A DNA stretch of 64,000 nucleotides, taken from NCBI GenBank assembly GCA_005223045.1, contig NJBM01000024.1, forward strand, positions 17,281 through 81,280, read 5' to 3'. The position numbers and the translations under genes are program-made. The stretch is from Planctomycetes bacterium B3_Pla. Lineage in GTDB: Bacteria; Planctomycetota; Phycisphaerae; Sedimentisphaerales; Anaerobacaceae. The notes under the pieces are model-generated. The model saw only the letters and a list, made by a program, of their open reading frames with translations. It searched no databases and had not been told where the DNA came from. Positions 27,673 through 36,830 of this stretch are shown here, piece by piece; the first letter of the stretch is position 1; every line of letters begins with the position of its first letter.

Positions 27673-27762
27673 GACAGGTCTCCTTGTCGTTGAGAGAATA
27701 GTGTTTCTCAGGCAGCACTTCATTTGAATCCGGTCCTGTCTGCTTCCGGCATTGCTTTGTAT

Positions 27763-27792
27763 ATCATATCACAGCCAATGGAGTCGAGGCAA
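27763..27792 (-). promoter_or_regulatory. Sigma-70-like promoter for the prepilin-like gene
   Basis: Minus strand TTGCCT (27792-27787), 18-base spacer, TATGAT (27768-27763), about 90 bases before the ATG at 27672. It is back to back with the GH92 promoter. Confidence 0.5.
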
Positions 27793-27883
27793 ATCAATTC
27801 GTCGTGCGTATTGCGTCGTGAGTGATACTCCCTAAGGGACGCCTTACGGCGGACATACGCTATACGAAATTTAAGATTTTCGA

Positions 27884-27913
27884 TTGACGATTGCCCAATG
27901 TCTCGAATACAAT
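27884..27913 (+). promoter_or_regulatory. Sigma-70-like promoter for the GH92 gene
   Basis: TTGACG (27884-27889), 18-base spacer, TACAAT (27908-27913), 55 bases before the GTG start at 27969. The -10 box lies at the edge of the short-period repeat block that follows. Confidence 0.5.
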
Positions 27914-27957
27914 CGCAAATCGGAAATCGGCAATCTCAAATCCGCTATACGCTATAG
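27911..27957 (+). repeat. Short-period intergenic repeat block
   Basis: Successive copies of AATCGC/AATCGG/AATCTC-type hexamers with an A-rich joint, followed by CGCTATA-CGCTATA. The CGCTATACGCTA word returns in the hairpin at 40733-40770 and, as ATACGCTATACG, at 27855-27866. Confidence 0.5.
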
Positions 27958-27968
27958 AAAGGTAAAAA

Positions 27969-30900
27969 GTGAAAAGTAAAAAGAGAAAACTTTTGCCTTT
28001 GACCTTTTTCCTTTTGCCTTTTCACATTCTGCTCCTGGTCTCTTTTACGGCCTCCGCATTCGCTCAGGATCGGGTGATTTGGGCCATCGGAAAATCCGAC
28101 AACAGCGCGGCGGAGTTTGCGTTGGCGCCGGCAGGCTTTGCCAAATTCTTAGAGAAGGATTTCGGCTGGGAAGACCGCTATTTTCTCATCGGGCATTCGC
28201 AGGTGGAAGAAGACTGGCCCTACATTATGCCGGGACCGGCCGACAGTTGGGGCGGCACCAGCGGTACGGCCGGCCGCCGCACACATGTGCTCAATATTCT
28301 TTTCGGGCTCCGAGAAGCCCCGGCGAGTGACAACTGGAAGCTGATCGTCGATCTACTCGATACTCACACAGAAAGACCGCCCTTGCTCAAGGTCACCGTG
28401 AACGGGCACGCCGCGAAGTTTCTCCTGCCGAAAGGTGGTTCGGAGACCTCCGCGACCGGGAGCATAGAATCATCCAGGGAGCACGTGGTTGAAATTCCAG
28501 TCAAATCAGGCGTTATCCGCAAAGGCGGCAATGAGATCAGTCTGGCAATTCTTTCCGGCAGTTGGATGGTGTTCGACCAGGTGCGACTCGAAGGGCCTGA
28601 AGGCGTTGTCAAGATGCCAATTCGAGATGTCTTCATTCGCAATGTGCGGGCCGCTGATTATGAAACGGTTGAGGCCGGCCGGAATGCGCAGCCGCTGCTG
28701 ATCGACGTCGAGCACATCGGCCGAGAGCCTGAACTCAGCGTACGGATCGATGGCAAGCGTATCTTCAAGGCAACTGTTGAGCAGGACCGTTACACGTTCG
28801 AGGCGCCGATGCCGGTAGTTTCGACGCCGACGACCAGCCGCTATGAAATTCTCGTCGATGGCGACGTGCTGGAGAAAGGGATTGTGCGCCGCTCCCCACA
28901 GCGACCAATCACACCGGCCGAATACGTGGACACGCGGATCGGCACTGCACACTCACGATGGATGATCGCACCGGGGCCCTGGATGCCGTTTAGCATGGTG
29001 AAGCTGGGCCCGGACAATCAGAACACGGGATGGCAGGCAGGCTACGAGCCGAGCTTCGAGAACATCGGAGGTTTCAGCCATATTCACGAATGGACGATGG
29101 CCGGAGTTTGTATGATGCCGACGGCCGGCCCGCTTGAAATACGTCAGGGCCGCCAAAGCGATCCCGATTCGGGCTATCGCTCGCGTTTCGACAAGTCCAC
29201 CGAACAAGCGCCTATCGGCTATTACTCGGCCGACCTGACGGACTACGGAATCAAGGCCGAACTGACTTCCACCACGCGCTGCGGCTTCCATCGCTACACG
29301 TTTTCCAGAAAAGACGTCTCGCGCGTGCTGATAGATCTGCAATTTGGCGCCGAGTATGCGCTTCAACTTCAACAGGCTAAAATCTCCAAGGCTGACATTC
29401 ATCGGGTCGAGGGATTGAGCACATATCATTCCAGGTGTTGGGGGGCGGAAGGACTGCAGGATTATACCGTCCATTTTGTCATCGAGTTCGACCGGCCCAT
29501 CAGAAAATTCGGAGTTTGGCAAGACGACGAGGTCAAATCGGATGCCGACTATCTCGAGGCCGGCGCCGTCAAGGACGCCGGCGCCTTCGCGGAATTTGAC
29601 ACGAGCGGGAATCCGGTCGTTCAGGCCCGCGTCGGTATCTCCCTTGTGAGCATTCAAAATGCAGCTCTGAATCTGAAGACCGAAGTGACCGAACGCTTCG
29701 GATGGGACTTCAATGCTGTGCGCACCAATCACCTGAAGTCATGGAATGATTTGTTAGGGCGCATCGAAATTCACAGCTCCGATCGCCGAGAGAAGGTTCG
29801 CTTCTATAACAACCTCTACCGGTCGTTCTGCCGCAACGTCTGGAGCGATGTAAATGGGCAGTGGGTTGACGGCATGGAAGAGGTGCAGCAGTTGAAAGAC
29901 CCGGACGAGGTCGCACTCGGGTGCGATGCCTTCTGGAACACGTTTTGGAATCTCAACCAGCTCTGGAACCTTGTCGCTCCGGAGTGGTCGAGTCGCTGGG
30001 TGAAATCACAGTTGGCCATGTACGACGCTCTCGGCTGGCTTGCCAAAGGACCGGCAGGTATGGAATATATTCCCGTAATGGTCGCCGAGCACGAAATACC
30101 GCTGATAGTTGGGGCCTATCAAATGGGCATTCGCGACTTCGACGCAGAAAAGGCCTTCGAGGCGGTGTGTAAAATGCAGACGAGTCCTCCGGAGAAGATC
30201 GGGGGCGGCCTTGCCGGAAATCGCGACATGGAGGCATATCTGGAGCATAAGTACGTACCTTCCGACAAAGGACGGTTTTCCAACACGCTCGAATATGCTT
30301 ACGACGATTGGGCTGTCGCGCAGTTCGCCAAAGCTCTCGGAAAAAGCGACAAATATGCTGAGTTTCTCGACCGCTCAACATGGTGGCGCAATGCCATCGA
30401 TCCGGAAACGGGATTCGCCCGCCTTCGCAAATCGGATGGCCGCTTCGAGGAGGATTTCGATTCTTTCAAGTCGGGTGCCAATAAGCAATACGTCGAGGGA
30501 AATGCCTGGCAACTGACTTTCTTCGTCCCCCAGGATGTGCCGGGCCTTGCCAAAATGATCGGCATCGACCGCTTCCGCAAGAGACTCGAATGGGGTTTCG
30601 AAGAGTCGTACAGGTGGCGGTTCAATGCACCCCAGGACCAATACTGGGACTATCCCATTATGCAGGGCAACCAGCAGTCCATGCACTTCGCCTGGCTTTT
30701 CAACTGGGTAGAGCGTCCCTGGCTGACCCAAAAGTGGAGCCGGGCAATCACGCAGCGCTACTACGGCAACGGATTGGCCAACGCCTATCTCGGCGACGAA
30801 GACCAGGGGCAGATGAGCGCCTGGTTCGTCATGACCGCGCTCGGACTTTTCCAGACCGACGGCGGTTGCCGGGTAAGCCCCATTTATGAAATCGGCAGCC

Positions 30901-31118
30901 CGCTATATGAAAAGATCGTCATCCATCTGGGTAAACGCTATGGTCGAGGTGCAACGTTTGTGATTGAAGCCCGCAACACATCTCGTAAGAACAAGTATGT
31001 GCAGGCTGCAAAACTCAACGGAAAGAAGCTCGATACCTTCTGGTTTCCTGCGAGCGAACTGCTCAAAGGCGGAGAGCTGATCCTCGAAATGGGCCCCGAA
31101 CCAGGACAGAAATTTTGA
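27969..31118 (+). CDS. GH92 family alpha-1,2-mannosidase-like protein
   Basis: 1049 residues, GTG start with AAAGG close upstream. Signal peptide about 1-32 (LLLVSFTASAFAQ). Residues 33-185 form an N-terminal beta domain (VIWAIGKSDNSAAEF) like domain III of rhamnogalacturonan lyases. The GH92 body starts with ITPAEYVDTRIGTAHSRW and includes YVEGNAWQLTFFVPQDV, GNQQSMHFAWLFNW near residue 900 and GDEDQGQMSAW near 942-952, the region that carries the catalytic base in the family. GH92 enzymes are calcium-dependent exo-mannosidases of the periplasm or cell surface. The usual GNEPSH motif is GNQQSM here, so it is divergent and the exact linkage is open. Together with the GH38 gene downstream it suggests mannan or N-glycan breakdown. 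Confidence 0.85.
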   Translation: MKSKKRKLLPLTFFLLPFHILLLVSFTASAFAQDRVIWAIGKSDNSAAEFALAPAGFAKFLEKDFGWEDRYFLIGHSQVEEDWPYIMPGPADSWGGTSGTAGRRTHVLNILFGLREAPASDNWKLIVDLLDTHTERPPLLKVTVNGHAAKFLLPKGGSETSATGSIESSREHVVEIPVKSGVIRKGGNEISLAILSGSWMVFDQVRLEGPEGVVKMPIRDVFIRNVRAADYETVEAGRNAQPLLIDVEHIGREPELSVRIDGKRIFKATVEQDRYTFEAPMPVVSTPTTSRYEILVDGDVLEKGIVRRSPQRPITPAEYVDTRIGTAHSRWMIAPGPWMPFSMVKLGPDNQNTGWQAGYEPSFENIGGFSHIHEWTMAGVCMMPTAGPLEIRQGRQSDPDSGYRSRFDKSTEQAPIGYYSADLTDYGIKAELTSTTRCGFHRYTFSRKDVSRVLIDLQFGAEYALQLQQAKISKADIHRVEGLSTYHSRCWGAEGLQDYTVHFVIEFDRPIRKFGVWQDDEVKSDADYLEAGAVKDAGAFAEFDTSGNPVVQARVGISLVSIQNAALNLKTEVTERFGWDFNAVRTNHLKSWNDLLGRIEIHSSDRREKVRFYNNLYRSFCRNVWSDVNGQWVDGMEEVQQLKDPDEVALGCDAFWNTFWNLNQLWNLVAPEWSSRWVKSQLAMYDALGWLAKGPAGMEYIPVMVAEHEIPLIVGAYQMGIRDFDAEKAFEAVCKMQTSPPEKIGGGLAGNRDMEAYLEHKYVPSDKGRFSNTLEYAYDDWAVAQFAKALGKSDKYAEFLDRSTWWRNAIDPETGFARLRKSDGRFEEDFDSFKSGANKQYVEGNAWQLTFFVPQDVPGLAKMIGIDRFRKRLEWGFEESYRWRFNAPQDQYWDYPIMQGNQQSMHFAWLFNWVERPWLTQKWSRAITQRYYGNGLANAYLGDEDQGQMSAWFVMTALGLFQTDGGCRVSPIYEIGSPLYEKIVIHLGKRYGRGATFVIEARNTSRKNKYVQAAKLNGKKLDTFWFPASELLKGGELILEMGPEPGQKF

Positions 31119-31143
31119 ATTGAGAATTTAGAATTCTCAATTC
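31117..31143 (+). terminator. Perfect 12-bp hairpin overlapping the GH92 stop
   Basis: GAATTGAGAATT (31117-31128) pairs with AATTCTCAATTC (31132-31143) around a TAG loop. The left arm overlaps the TGA stop. There is no T run, so it could be a 3' stabiliser as well as a terminator. Confidence 0.5.
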
Positions 31144-31183
31144 TCACTTGGACTGCTGGTGGGTATGAAATTCGGATGAAGGT

Positions 31184-31192
31184 TGTTATAAT
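31184..31192 (+). promoter_or_regulatory. Extended -10 promoter for the LamG/HzsA-related gene
   Basis: TGTTATAAT: TATAAT at 31187-31192 with TGn in front. No strong -35 is seen. The start codon at 31225 lies 32 bases after the box. Confidence 0.5.
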
Positions 31193-31224
31193 ATGCATAA
31201 GGATAATTTTCGGGAGTCCGGCCA

Positions 31225-34200
31225 ATGAAAACGAAACTTTCATATCTTGTGCTTGTCTGTACGTGTGTTGCTTCAATAGGTGGTGTATCTGCCGCCGGAG
31301 TTGAGATTGAGAATGGCGTCGGCTCCGGATTGATCGGGCATTGGGCGTTCGATGATCTGACGGAAGGAGTGTCAAGGGATTCTGCCGGGATCGGGCTTGA
31401 CGCAACCGTCCGGGGCGATGTTTCGTCAGAGGATGGAGTTTTTGTAGCGGCGGCACGTCTCAAGGGGCAACATGCAATCCGCATAAAGGCCAATGATGCG
31501 TTCGGAAATCTGACATCAATTACTATCTCGGCATGGGTAAGTCCAAAAGAGCTTTCCGGTTATCGAGAGATATTCCGCAAGGAAGACGCCGGCAGGCGGA
31601 TTCTTTTTTCATTTCAGAACGGGGGCCGGATATTGTCGCTGGGGCTGAACGTGCAAGGCTCAGGTTACGAAGAGCTGGATGCGGCGGTCCAACCGGCATT
31701 GCTGACGGATCTTCAATGGCATCATGTGGCGGGGACTTTTGACGGTGAGAAAATGCGAGTTTACCTGGACGGTCTTGAAATCGGCTCAAAGAAAAAGCCG
31801 GGACGGATTATTTCCGGCGGGCGCGCCGATGCGTTCATAGGATCGCTGGCAGGTAAAAGTGAGTTTTTCCAGGGATTGATAGACGATCTGCGGGTATTCA
31901 ACATCGCGCTGACCGGCAATCAGATCGCCGGGCTATATGAAGAAGGCCTGTCGTCGATCCGGACGAAGGTTGAGGCGTATCGAGAGCAGGCTGAGGATAT
32001 ATATCAAGAGAAAGCAACATTTGCCGAAACTATGGCTGCGACACGGAGGAACTTGAGAGACAAGAATGTGCCGGGCGTTTTGATGAGGCTCGTGCAGGCA
32101 AAGCTGGCTGCGAGATTCTCCACCGAGTGCGCCGATTTCTCCGAAGCGACAAACAGCCAGCCTTTCGAGTATTTAGCCGCGGCGGACAATTCGTGGAATT
32201 CAAGTAGGGCCGAACATCTAATAGACCTTATGACCGAGTATAAGCCATTGACGGAGCGGCAGTGGGCAAGGCTTACCAAGACCGAGCGCGAAAACTGGAA
32301 GCAAGTCGAGCAACTGACAACAAAACTTGAGCGGCTAAAGGATATGGGTGAGGCTGGAACGTACGAGGCGGACTGGATCGATCTTATGCTTGAGGCCGGG
32401 GCGCAGGTGGTACACAGGCCTGTGCGGTATGAAGCGGTGGCGCCTTATGTAAAGCCCTATACTCCCCAAACGCGGGATTACTCGGCGAAAGAAGCGGAAG
32501 ATATATTGTGGCGGGATTGGCTGCATCAGGTGGACGGCACGGTAACGGCTCAGCGCATAAAGAGCGAGATAGGATGGACCAGAGAAGTTGCCGCCAGGAT
32601 TAAGCGGAATTATCCGGGCCGGGTCGATTTTTCACAAGAGTTGTCCGACCTCAGAGCTTTGGAAGCCGGAATGGTCAACGGCGCGGATGAGCAATTGTAT
32701 TACGCGGTGCGAAGTATCAAACGCCGGATAATGTTCGGCGATCCCGTTGTTGATTTTGACAGTGTCTTGTTCATCGATATACCGTTTCCGGGAGGATCCG
32801 AATGGCCCCATGAGACGCGCCATCGACTCGGCTATATGGCGGTGCCGGGCGGCAGACTGCTTACCCTCAGAGGACTTTCCCTGGCGGGTCATCTAACAAA
32901 ACTGATGCCGGTCGAGCCTTTGCACGGCACCTTCTGGCGGCCCGACCTGTCATTCGATGCTAAGCGGGTGGTTTTCTCATTTCATCCGGCTAACGAAAAG
33001 AACTTTCATCTCTACGAGATAAATATTGACGGCTCCGGTTTGCGGCAGATTACCGAGGGCATCTACGACGACGTCGATCCGATCTACCTTCCGGACGACG
33101 AGCATATTGTCTTTGCCAGCACGCGCGGTCACAATTATGTTCGTTGCATGCCGCCGACGAATTCGTTCGTGCTGACGCGGTGCGACCTCGACGGCGGGAA
33201 TATGTATATCATTTCCCGCAACAACGAGCCGGACTATCTGCCCTCGCTGCTCGGTGACGGCCGGGTGATTTATACCCGCTGGGAATACACCGACAAACCA
33301 CTCTGGCGAGCTCAATCGCTTTGGACGATGAACCCGGATGGGACGCGTGCCGCTACTTTCTGGGGCAACCAGAGCGTGTGGCCCGATCTTCTCAAAGACG
33401 CCCGGCCGATCCCGGGCAGTGACAGGGTAATGTTCACCGGCTCTGCACATCACAACTGGTTTTCCGGCAGTATCGGCATTGTTGACACGCGAAAAGGTCT
33501 TAACTTCCCAGGCGGCCTTACGAAAGTGACGGCAGAACTCGAATGGCCCGAATCGGGCAACGGCCCTGTCGATCCGATAGAGTCTGAAAATTACCATAAG
33601 AGCGGAGACTATCGCGCCTACCAGACGCCTTATCCGTTGAGTGAAGACGTGTTCCTTGTCTCAGCCGACAGGGCCGGCAAGTTTGTGCTGTATCTGATGG
33701 ATACGATCGGCAACAAAGAACTGATTTACGAGGGTGCGCACAACATCTTTCATGCCATGCCTCTTAAGCCCCGCCCAAAGCCTGCCCTGATGCCGGACGC
33801 CGTGCGATGGCCCGCGATGGCCGAGCGCCATGCTCCCGCCGGAGGTATTATATTCAGCAATAACGTTTATCATAACGCTCCGGCCAGGCTCAAGAGCAAG
33901 GCAAGTTATCTTCGTATTCTAACAATGGACGCCAAGACGTACAGCTACTGGTACAAACGGCCCTACGCATCGACCGGGCCGGTGGTTTCGATGGTGTCTT
34001 CCGAGGGAGTCAAACGGATACTCGGAACGGTCCCGATTGAAGACGACGGTTCCGTGCATTTCAAGGCGCCCTCAGGCAAATCGCTGTATTTTCAATTGCT
34101 CGACGACAAGTACCGGGCGTTACAGACAATGCGTTCGATTTCCGGAGTGATGCCGGGCGAGACGAGAGGGTGCCTGGGGTGTCACGAGATGCACAGCGTA

Positions 34201-34806
34201 ACTCCGGCGACAAAGACCAATGCCAAGGCGCTGCATCGTGCTGCCTCGAAAATAGTTCCGCCGCCCTGGGGGGACGAGTCGATAAGTTATATGCGGTTCG
34301 TTCAACCGGTTCTGGACAAATACTGCGGCCAGTGCCATCAGGGCGACGGCGAGGCGCGGGACAAACTGGACCTTACGTATCGCGGCGACGGCCTTTTCAA
34401 GGAACCGTATGTGCTGTTGATCGGCAATCCTACGTGGGGGGCGGCTTATCATCCTCCGGATAATCCGCCGGCAGGATTCGGGATCGCCGATACGATACTG
34501 GTCGAGGCGTATGACCAGCGCGACCCGGCTGCTTATGTGACGCCGGAACCGATGACCAAGCTGTCGTACAAGAGCCGTCTGATTGACATTGCTTCGAGTG
34601 GAGAACATTACGATGTGAAGGTTGACGAACTGAGCCGGCGAAAGCTCATCGCGTGGGTCGATACTATGTGCCCTTACCGCGGCGACGAGGAGGTAAGGCA
34701 AATCGATGACCCCGAGTTTCAGGGTATCGACTGGCTGGCTATTCGACCGCAGATCAGGAATGCACCTGTGGTAGTAAGACCCGGGCCAATAAATAACGGT
34801 TCCTAA
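31225..34806 (+). CDS. LamG-domain HzsA-related dihaem cytochrome c protein
   Basis: 1193 residues. GGGAG lies eight bases before the ATG. Signal peptide 1-24, then a LamG/concanavalin-type domain about 36-240 (GLIGHWAFDDLTEG, FFQGLIDDLRVFNIALTG), a long helical linker about 245-370 and a beta-propeller about 520-900 with FHLYEINIDGSGLRQITEG blades. The C-terminus has two haem c sites, CLGCH (983-987) and CGQCH (1034-1038). The second half is homologous to the protein at 24429-26786, so the window holds two HzsA-related proteins with different N-termini. The LamG module suggests carbohydrate binding. It is followed after 63 bases by the DUF4838 gene, probably on the same transcript. Confidence 0.87.
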   Translation: MKTKLSYLVLVCTCVASIGGVSAAGVEIENGVGSGLIGHWAFDDLTEGVSRDSAGIGLDATVRGDVSSEDGVFVAAARLKGQHAIRIKANDAFGNLTSITISAWVSPKELSGYREIFRKEDAGRRILFSFQNGGRILSLGLNVQGSGYEELDAAVQPALLTDLQWHHVAGTFDGEKMRVYLDGLEIGSKKKPGRIISGGRADAFIGSLAGKSEFFQGLIDDLRVFNIALTGNQIAGLYEEGLSSIRTKVEAYREQAEDIYQEKATFAETMAATRRNLRDKNVPGVLMRLVQAKLAARFSTECADFSEATNSQPFEYLAAADNSWNSSRAEHLIDLMTEYKPLTERQWARLTKTERENWKQVEQLTTKLERLKDMGEAGTYEADWIDLMLEAGAQVVHRPVRYEAVAPYVKPYTPQTRDYSAKEAEDILWRDWLHQVDGTVTAQRIKSEIGWTREVAARIKRNYPGRVDFSQELSDLRALEAGMVNGADEQLYYAVRSIKRRIMFGDPVVDFDSVLFIDIPFPGGSEWPHETRHRLGYMAVPGGRLLTLRGLSLAGHLTKLMPVEPLHGTFWRPDLSFDAKRVVFSFHPANEKNFHLYEINIDGSGLRQITEGIYDDVDPIYLPDDEHIVFASTRGHNYVRCMPPTNSFVLTRCDLDGGNMYIISRNNEPDYLPSLLGDGRVIYTRWEYTDKPLWRAQSLWTMNPDGTRAATFWGNQSVWPDLLKDARPIPGSDRVMFTGSAHHNWFSGSIGIVDTRKGLNFPGGLTKVTAELEWPESGNGPVDPIESENYHKSGDYRAYQTPYPLSEDVFLVSADRAGKFVLYLMDTIGNKELIYEGAHNIFHAMPLKPRPKPALMPDAVRWPAMAERHAPAGGIIFSNNVYHNAPARLKSKASYLRILTMDAKTYSYWYKRPYASTGPVVSMVSSEGVKRILGTVPIEDDGSVHFKAPSGKSLYFQLLDDKYRALQTMRSISGVMPGETRGCLGCHEMHSVTPATKTNAKALHRAASKIVPPPWGDESISYMRFVQPVLDKYCGQCHQGDGEARDKLDLTYRGDGLFKEPYVLLIGNPTWGAAYHPPDNPPAGFGIADTILVEAYDQRDPAAYVTPEPMTKLSYKSRLIDIASSGEHYDVKVDELSRRKLIAWVDTMCPYRGDEEVRQIDDPEFQGIDWLAIRPQIRNAPVVVRPGPINNGS

Positions 34807-34869
34807 AACATCATTGAAAGAATTTCGGTCCTTAAAGACTCAGACGATTACAGGAAAGGAGAGAATACT

Positions 34870-36693
34870 ATGTATCGCAATATTGTGACAATGATAATTA
34901 TGCTGTATGCGTTGGTGGTATGTCCCGTTTCTGCTAATGTTCCACGCGGAGTAAACCTTGCTAAGCTGGATAATTGGGACATTGTAATAGTAGAAAACGC
35001 TTCGCCAAGTGTAATTTACGCTGCTGAAGAATTCCGAAGCCATTTTTCTCAGGCAAGCAACATTCACCTGCCGGTTGTCAGCAAATCCGAACCCGCTACG
35101 GACGGACGGCATCATATCTATATTGGTTCAAGCCCCGCTATGCGCACCAGCAACGTCGGTTTCAGCACAGACGAGTTTGGGCAGGAGGACTTTCGCATTA
35201 TTGTACGAGATGATAACATTGCGATAGCCGGCCAATCGCAGGCGGAGACACGGGGTACGCTCTATGGTGTTTATACTTTCCTTGAAGATTACCTCGGCGT
35301 GCGATTCCTCACAGTTGACCATACGTATGTGCCCAAAATAGGGACGTGGCGCCTCGTCGGGCCGTTGGACCGTTTTTATCATCCGCCTCTGCGTTTTCGC
35401 TGGAGCTATTACGGAGAAACCAACAGAAATCCTACCTTCGCTGCTCGAATTCGTGTAAATACCGTTACTGCCGACGCAAAGCTGGGCGGCAAGACAGGAC
35501 TGAAACTCATAAACCACAGCTTTCACCAGCATCTCTCATCGCAAAAATACGGAAAGGAGCATCCGGAGTATTTCGCCCTGATCGATGGTGAGCGCAAACT
35601 GGAGATGGGGGGTGGAGGGCCGGAATTGTGTCTGACCAATCCAAATGTCCTCCGGATCGTTACCGATTCGGTCTTAGATGCTATCAAGAAAAATCCTAAT
35701 ATGGAGAACATATCAGTTAGTCAGAACGACAATGATAAATACTGTCGCTGCTCCCTTTGTGCCGCCGTTGACAAGCGAGAAGGCACGCCAATGGGCTCGC
35801 TGCTGACATTTGTCAATGCAGTAGCAGATGAGGTAGCCAAGGAGTATCCGGATGTAATGGTAGGTACATTGTCTTACTGGTATTCGCGCAAGCCGCCCAA
35901 AACGATCAGGCCCCGGCCAAATGTTCAAATCCAATTGTGCAGCATTGAGTGCTGTGTCTTGCATCCTATCAACGATCCAAAATGCAAGAAAAATGTACAG
36001 TTTTGCCAGGACCTGGCCAACTGGGGTAAAATGTGCGACCATATTTCTATCTGGAACTATAATACTAACTTCAGGAATTATTTGCTTCCGTGTCCGAATC
36101 TGTGGGTCATAGAATCGAATATCCGGTACTTTGCGGCTAACAATGCGATAGGGATATTTATGCAGGCGGCGGGCAATGCTCTCGGGGCCGAGCTGTCCGA
36201 TTTGCGCAATTACGTGATGGCCAATCTACTATGGGATCCGACCAGAAGTGGCCGGAAGCTAATAGATGAATTTATTGATTTGCACTATGGCCGCGGAGCC
36301 GAACCAATTCGGCGATTTATCAATCTGACTCACGAGACAGCGCTGGCAAGCGGGCTGCATCCGAACTGTTTTGGCAGGGCGAAGGATTATGCAATCGATG
36401 AAGCCATTACTCAGGCAGGTCTTGAAGCTTTCGCAGAGGCGATGAAATTGGCCGAAAACGAGACAGTTCGCGCTCGAGTGGAAAAGGCTTCGATCTGCGC
36501 GCACCGGGCCGCCATCGAACCAATCTGGTATATCAAGGATAACTCCACGGTTGATCCCGCCCTGGCCAGGCGAATGCAACCGCTGGTCAAACGCTTCCTG
36601 GAGTTGTGCAAGAAATATGGTGTAACCAATGTTAGTGAAGGTGGAGGAATCGAGGCCGAGAGTGAACGACTCAAACGCATCGTCGGACTGTAA
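34870..36693 (+). CDS. DUF4838 protein with alpha-glucuronidase-like N-terminus
   Basis: 607 residues. AAAGGAG precedes the ATG by about 8 bases. Signal peptide 1-22. Residues about 35-150 resemble the N-terminal domain of GH67 alpha-glucuronidases and related enzymes (AAEEFRSHFSQASNIHLP, then GTLYGVYTFLEDYLGVRFL). The DUF4838 part follows with a Cys-rich segment NDNDKYCRCSLCAAVDKREG and the motif GIFMQAAGNALGAELSDLR. Members are found in polysaccharide loci of Bacteroidetes and Planctomycetes and are thought to be glycoside hydrolases with a TIM-barrel fold; activity is not proved here. It lies between the HzsA-related and GH38 genes. Confidence 0.85.
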   Translation: MYRNIVTMIIMLYALVVCPVSANVPRGVNLAKLDNWDIVIVENASPSVIYAAEEFRSHFSQASNIHLPVVSKSEPATDGRHHIYIGSSPAMRTSNVGFSTDEFGQEDFRIIVRDDNIAIAGQSQAETRGTLYGVYTFLEDYLGVRFLTVDHTYVPKIGTWRLVGPLDRFYHPPLRFRWSYYGETNRNPTFAARIRVNTVTADAKLGGKTGLKLINHSFHQHLSSQKYGKEHPEYFALIDGERKLEMGGGGPELCLTNPNVLRIVTDSVLDAIKKNPNMENISVSQNDNDKYCRCSLCAAVDKREGTPMGSLLTFVNAVADEVAKEYPDVMVGTLSYWYSRKPPKTIRPRPNVQIQLCSIECCVLHPINDPKCKKNVQFCQDLANWGKMCDHISIWNYNTNFRNYLLPCPNLWVIESNIRYFAANNAIGIFMQAAGNALGAELSDLRNYVMANLLWDPTRSGRKLIDEFIDLHYGRGAEPIRRFINLTHETALASGLHPNCFGRAKDYAIDEAITQAGLEAFAEAMKLAENETVRARVEKASICAHRAAIEPIWYIKDNSTVDPALARRMQPLVKRFLELCKKYGVTNVSEGGGIEAESERLKRIVGL

Positions 36694-36830
36694 GGCCCTC
36701 CAGGCTGCGATGGCTTCGGACTCCTCGTCGGCCCGTCCCGGACCTTAGCCGGTTGTTGTAAGCGGTTGTTGATTTGTCTGAGAATGTAAGCAAAGAAAGA
36801 TCAGGTTCTTGAAAGAGCCGGGAGGTAAGA

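Noticed and set aside
27673..27723. Seventeen-codon N-terminal extension of the prepilin-like gene
   Set aside because: The ATG at 27672 has GGAG at proper distance and places the prepilin signal at the N-terminus.
27911..27957. CRISPR-like short repeats
   Set aside because: Units are 6-7 bases with no spacers of constant length; no cas genes in the window.
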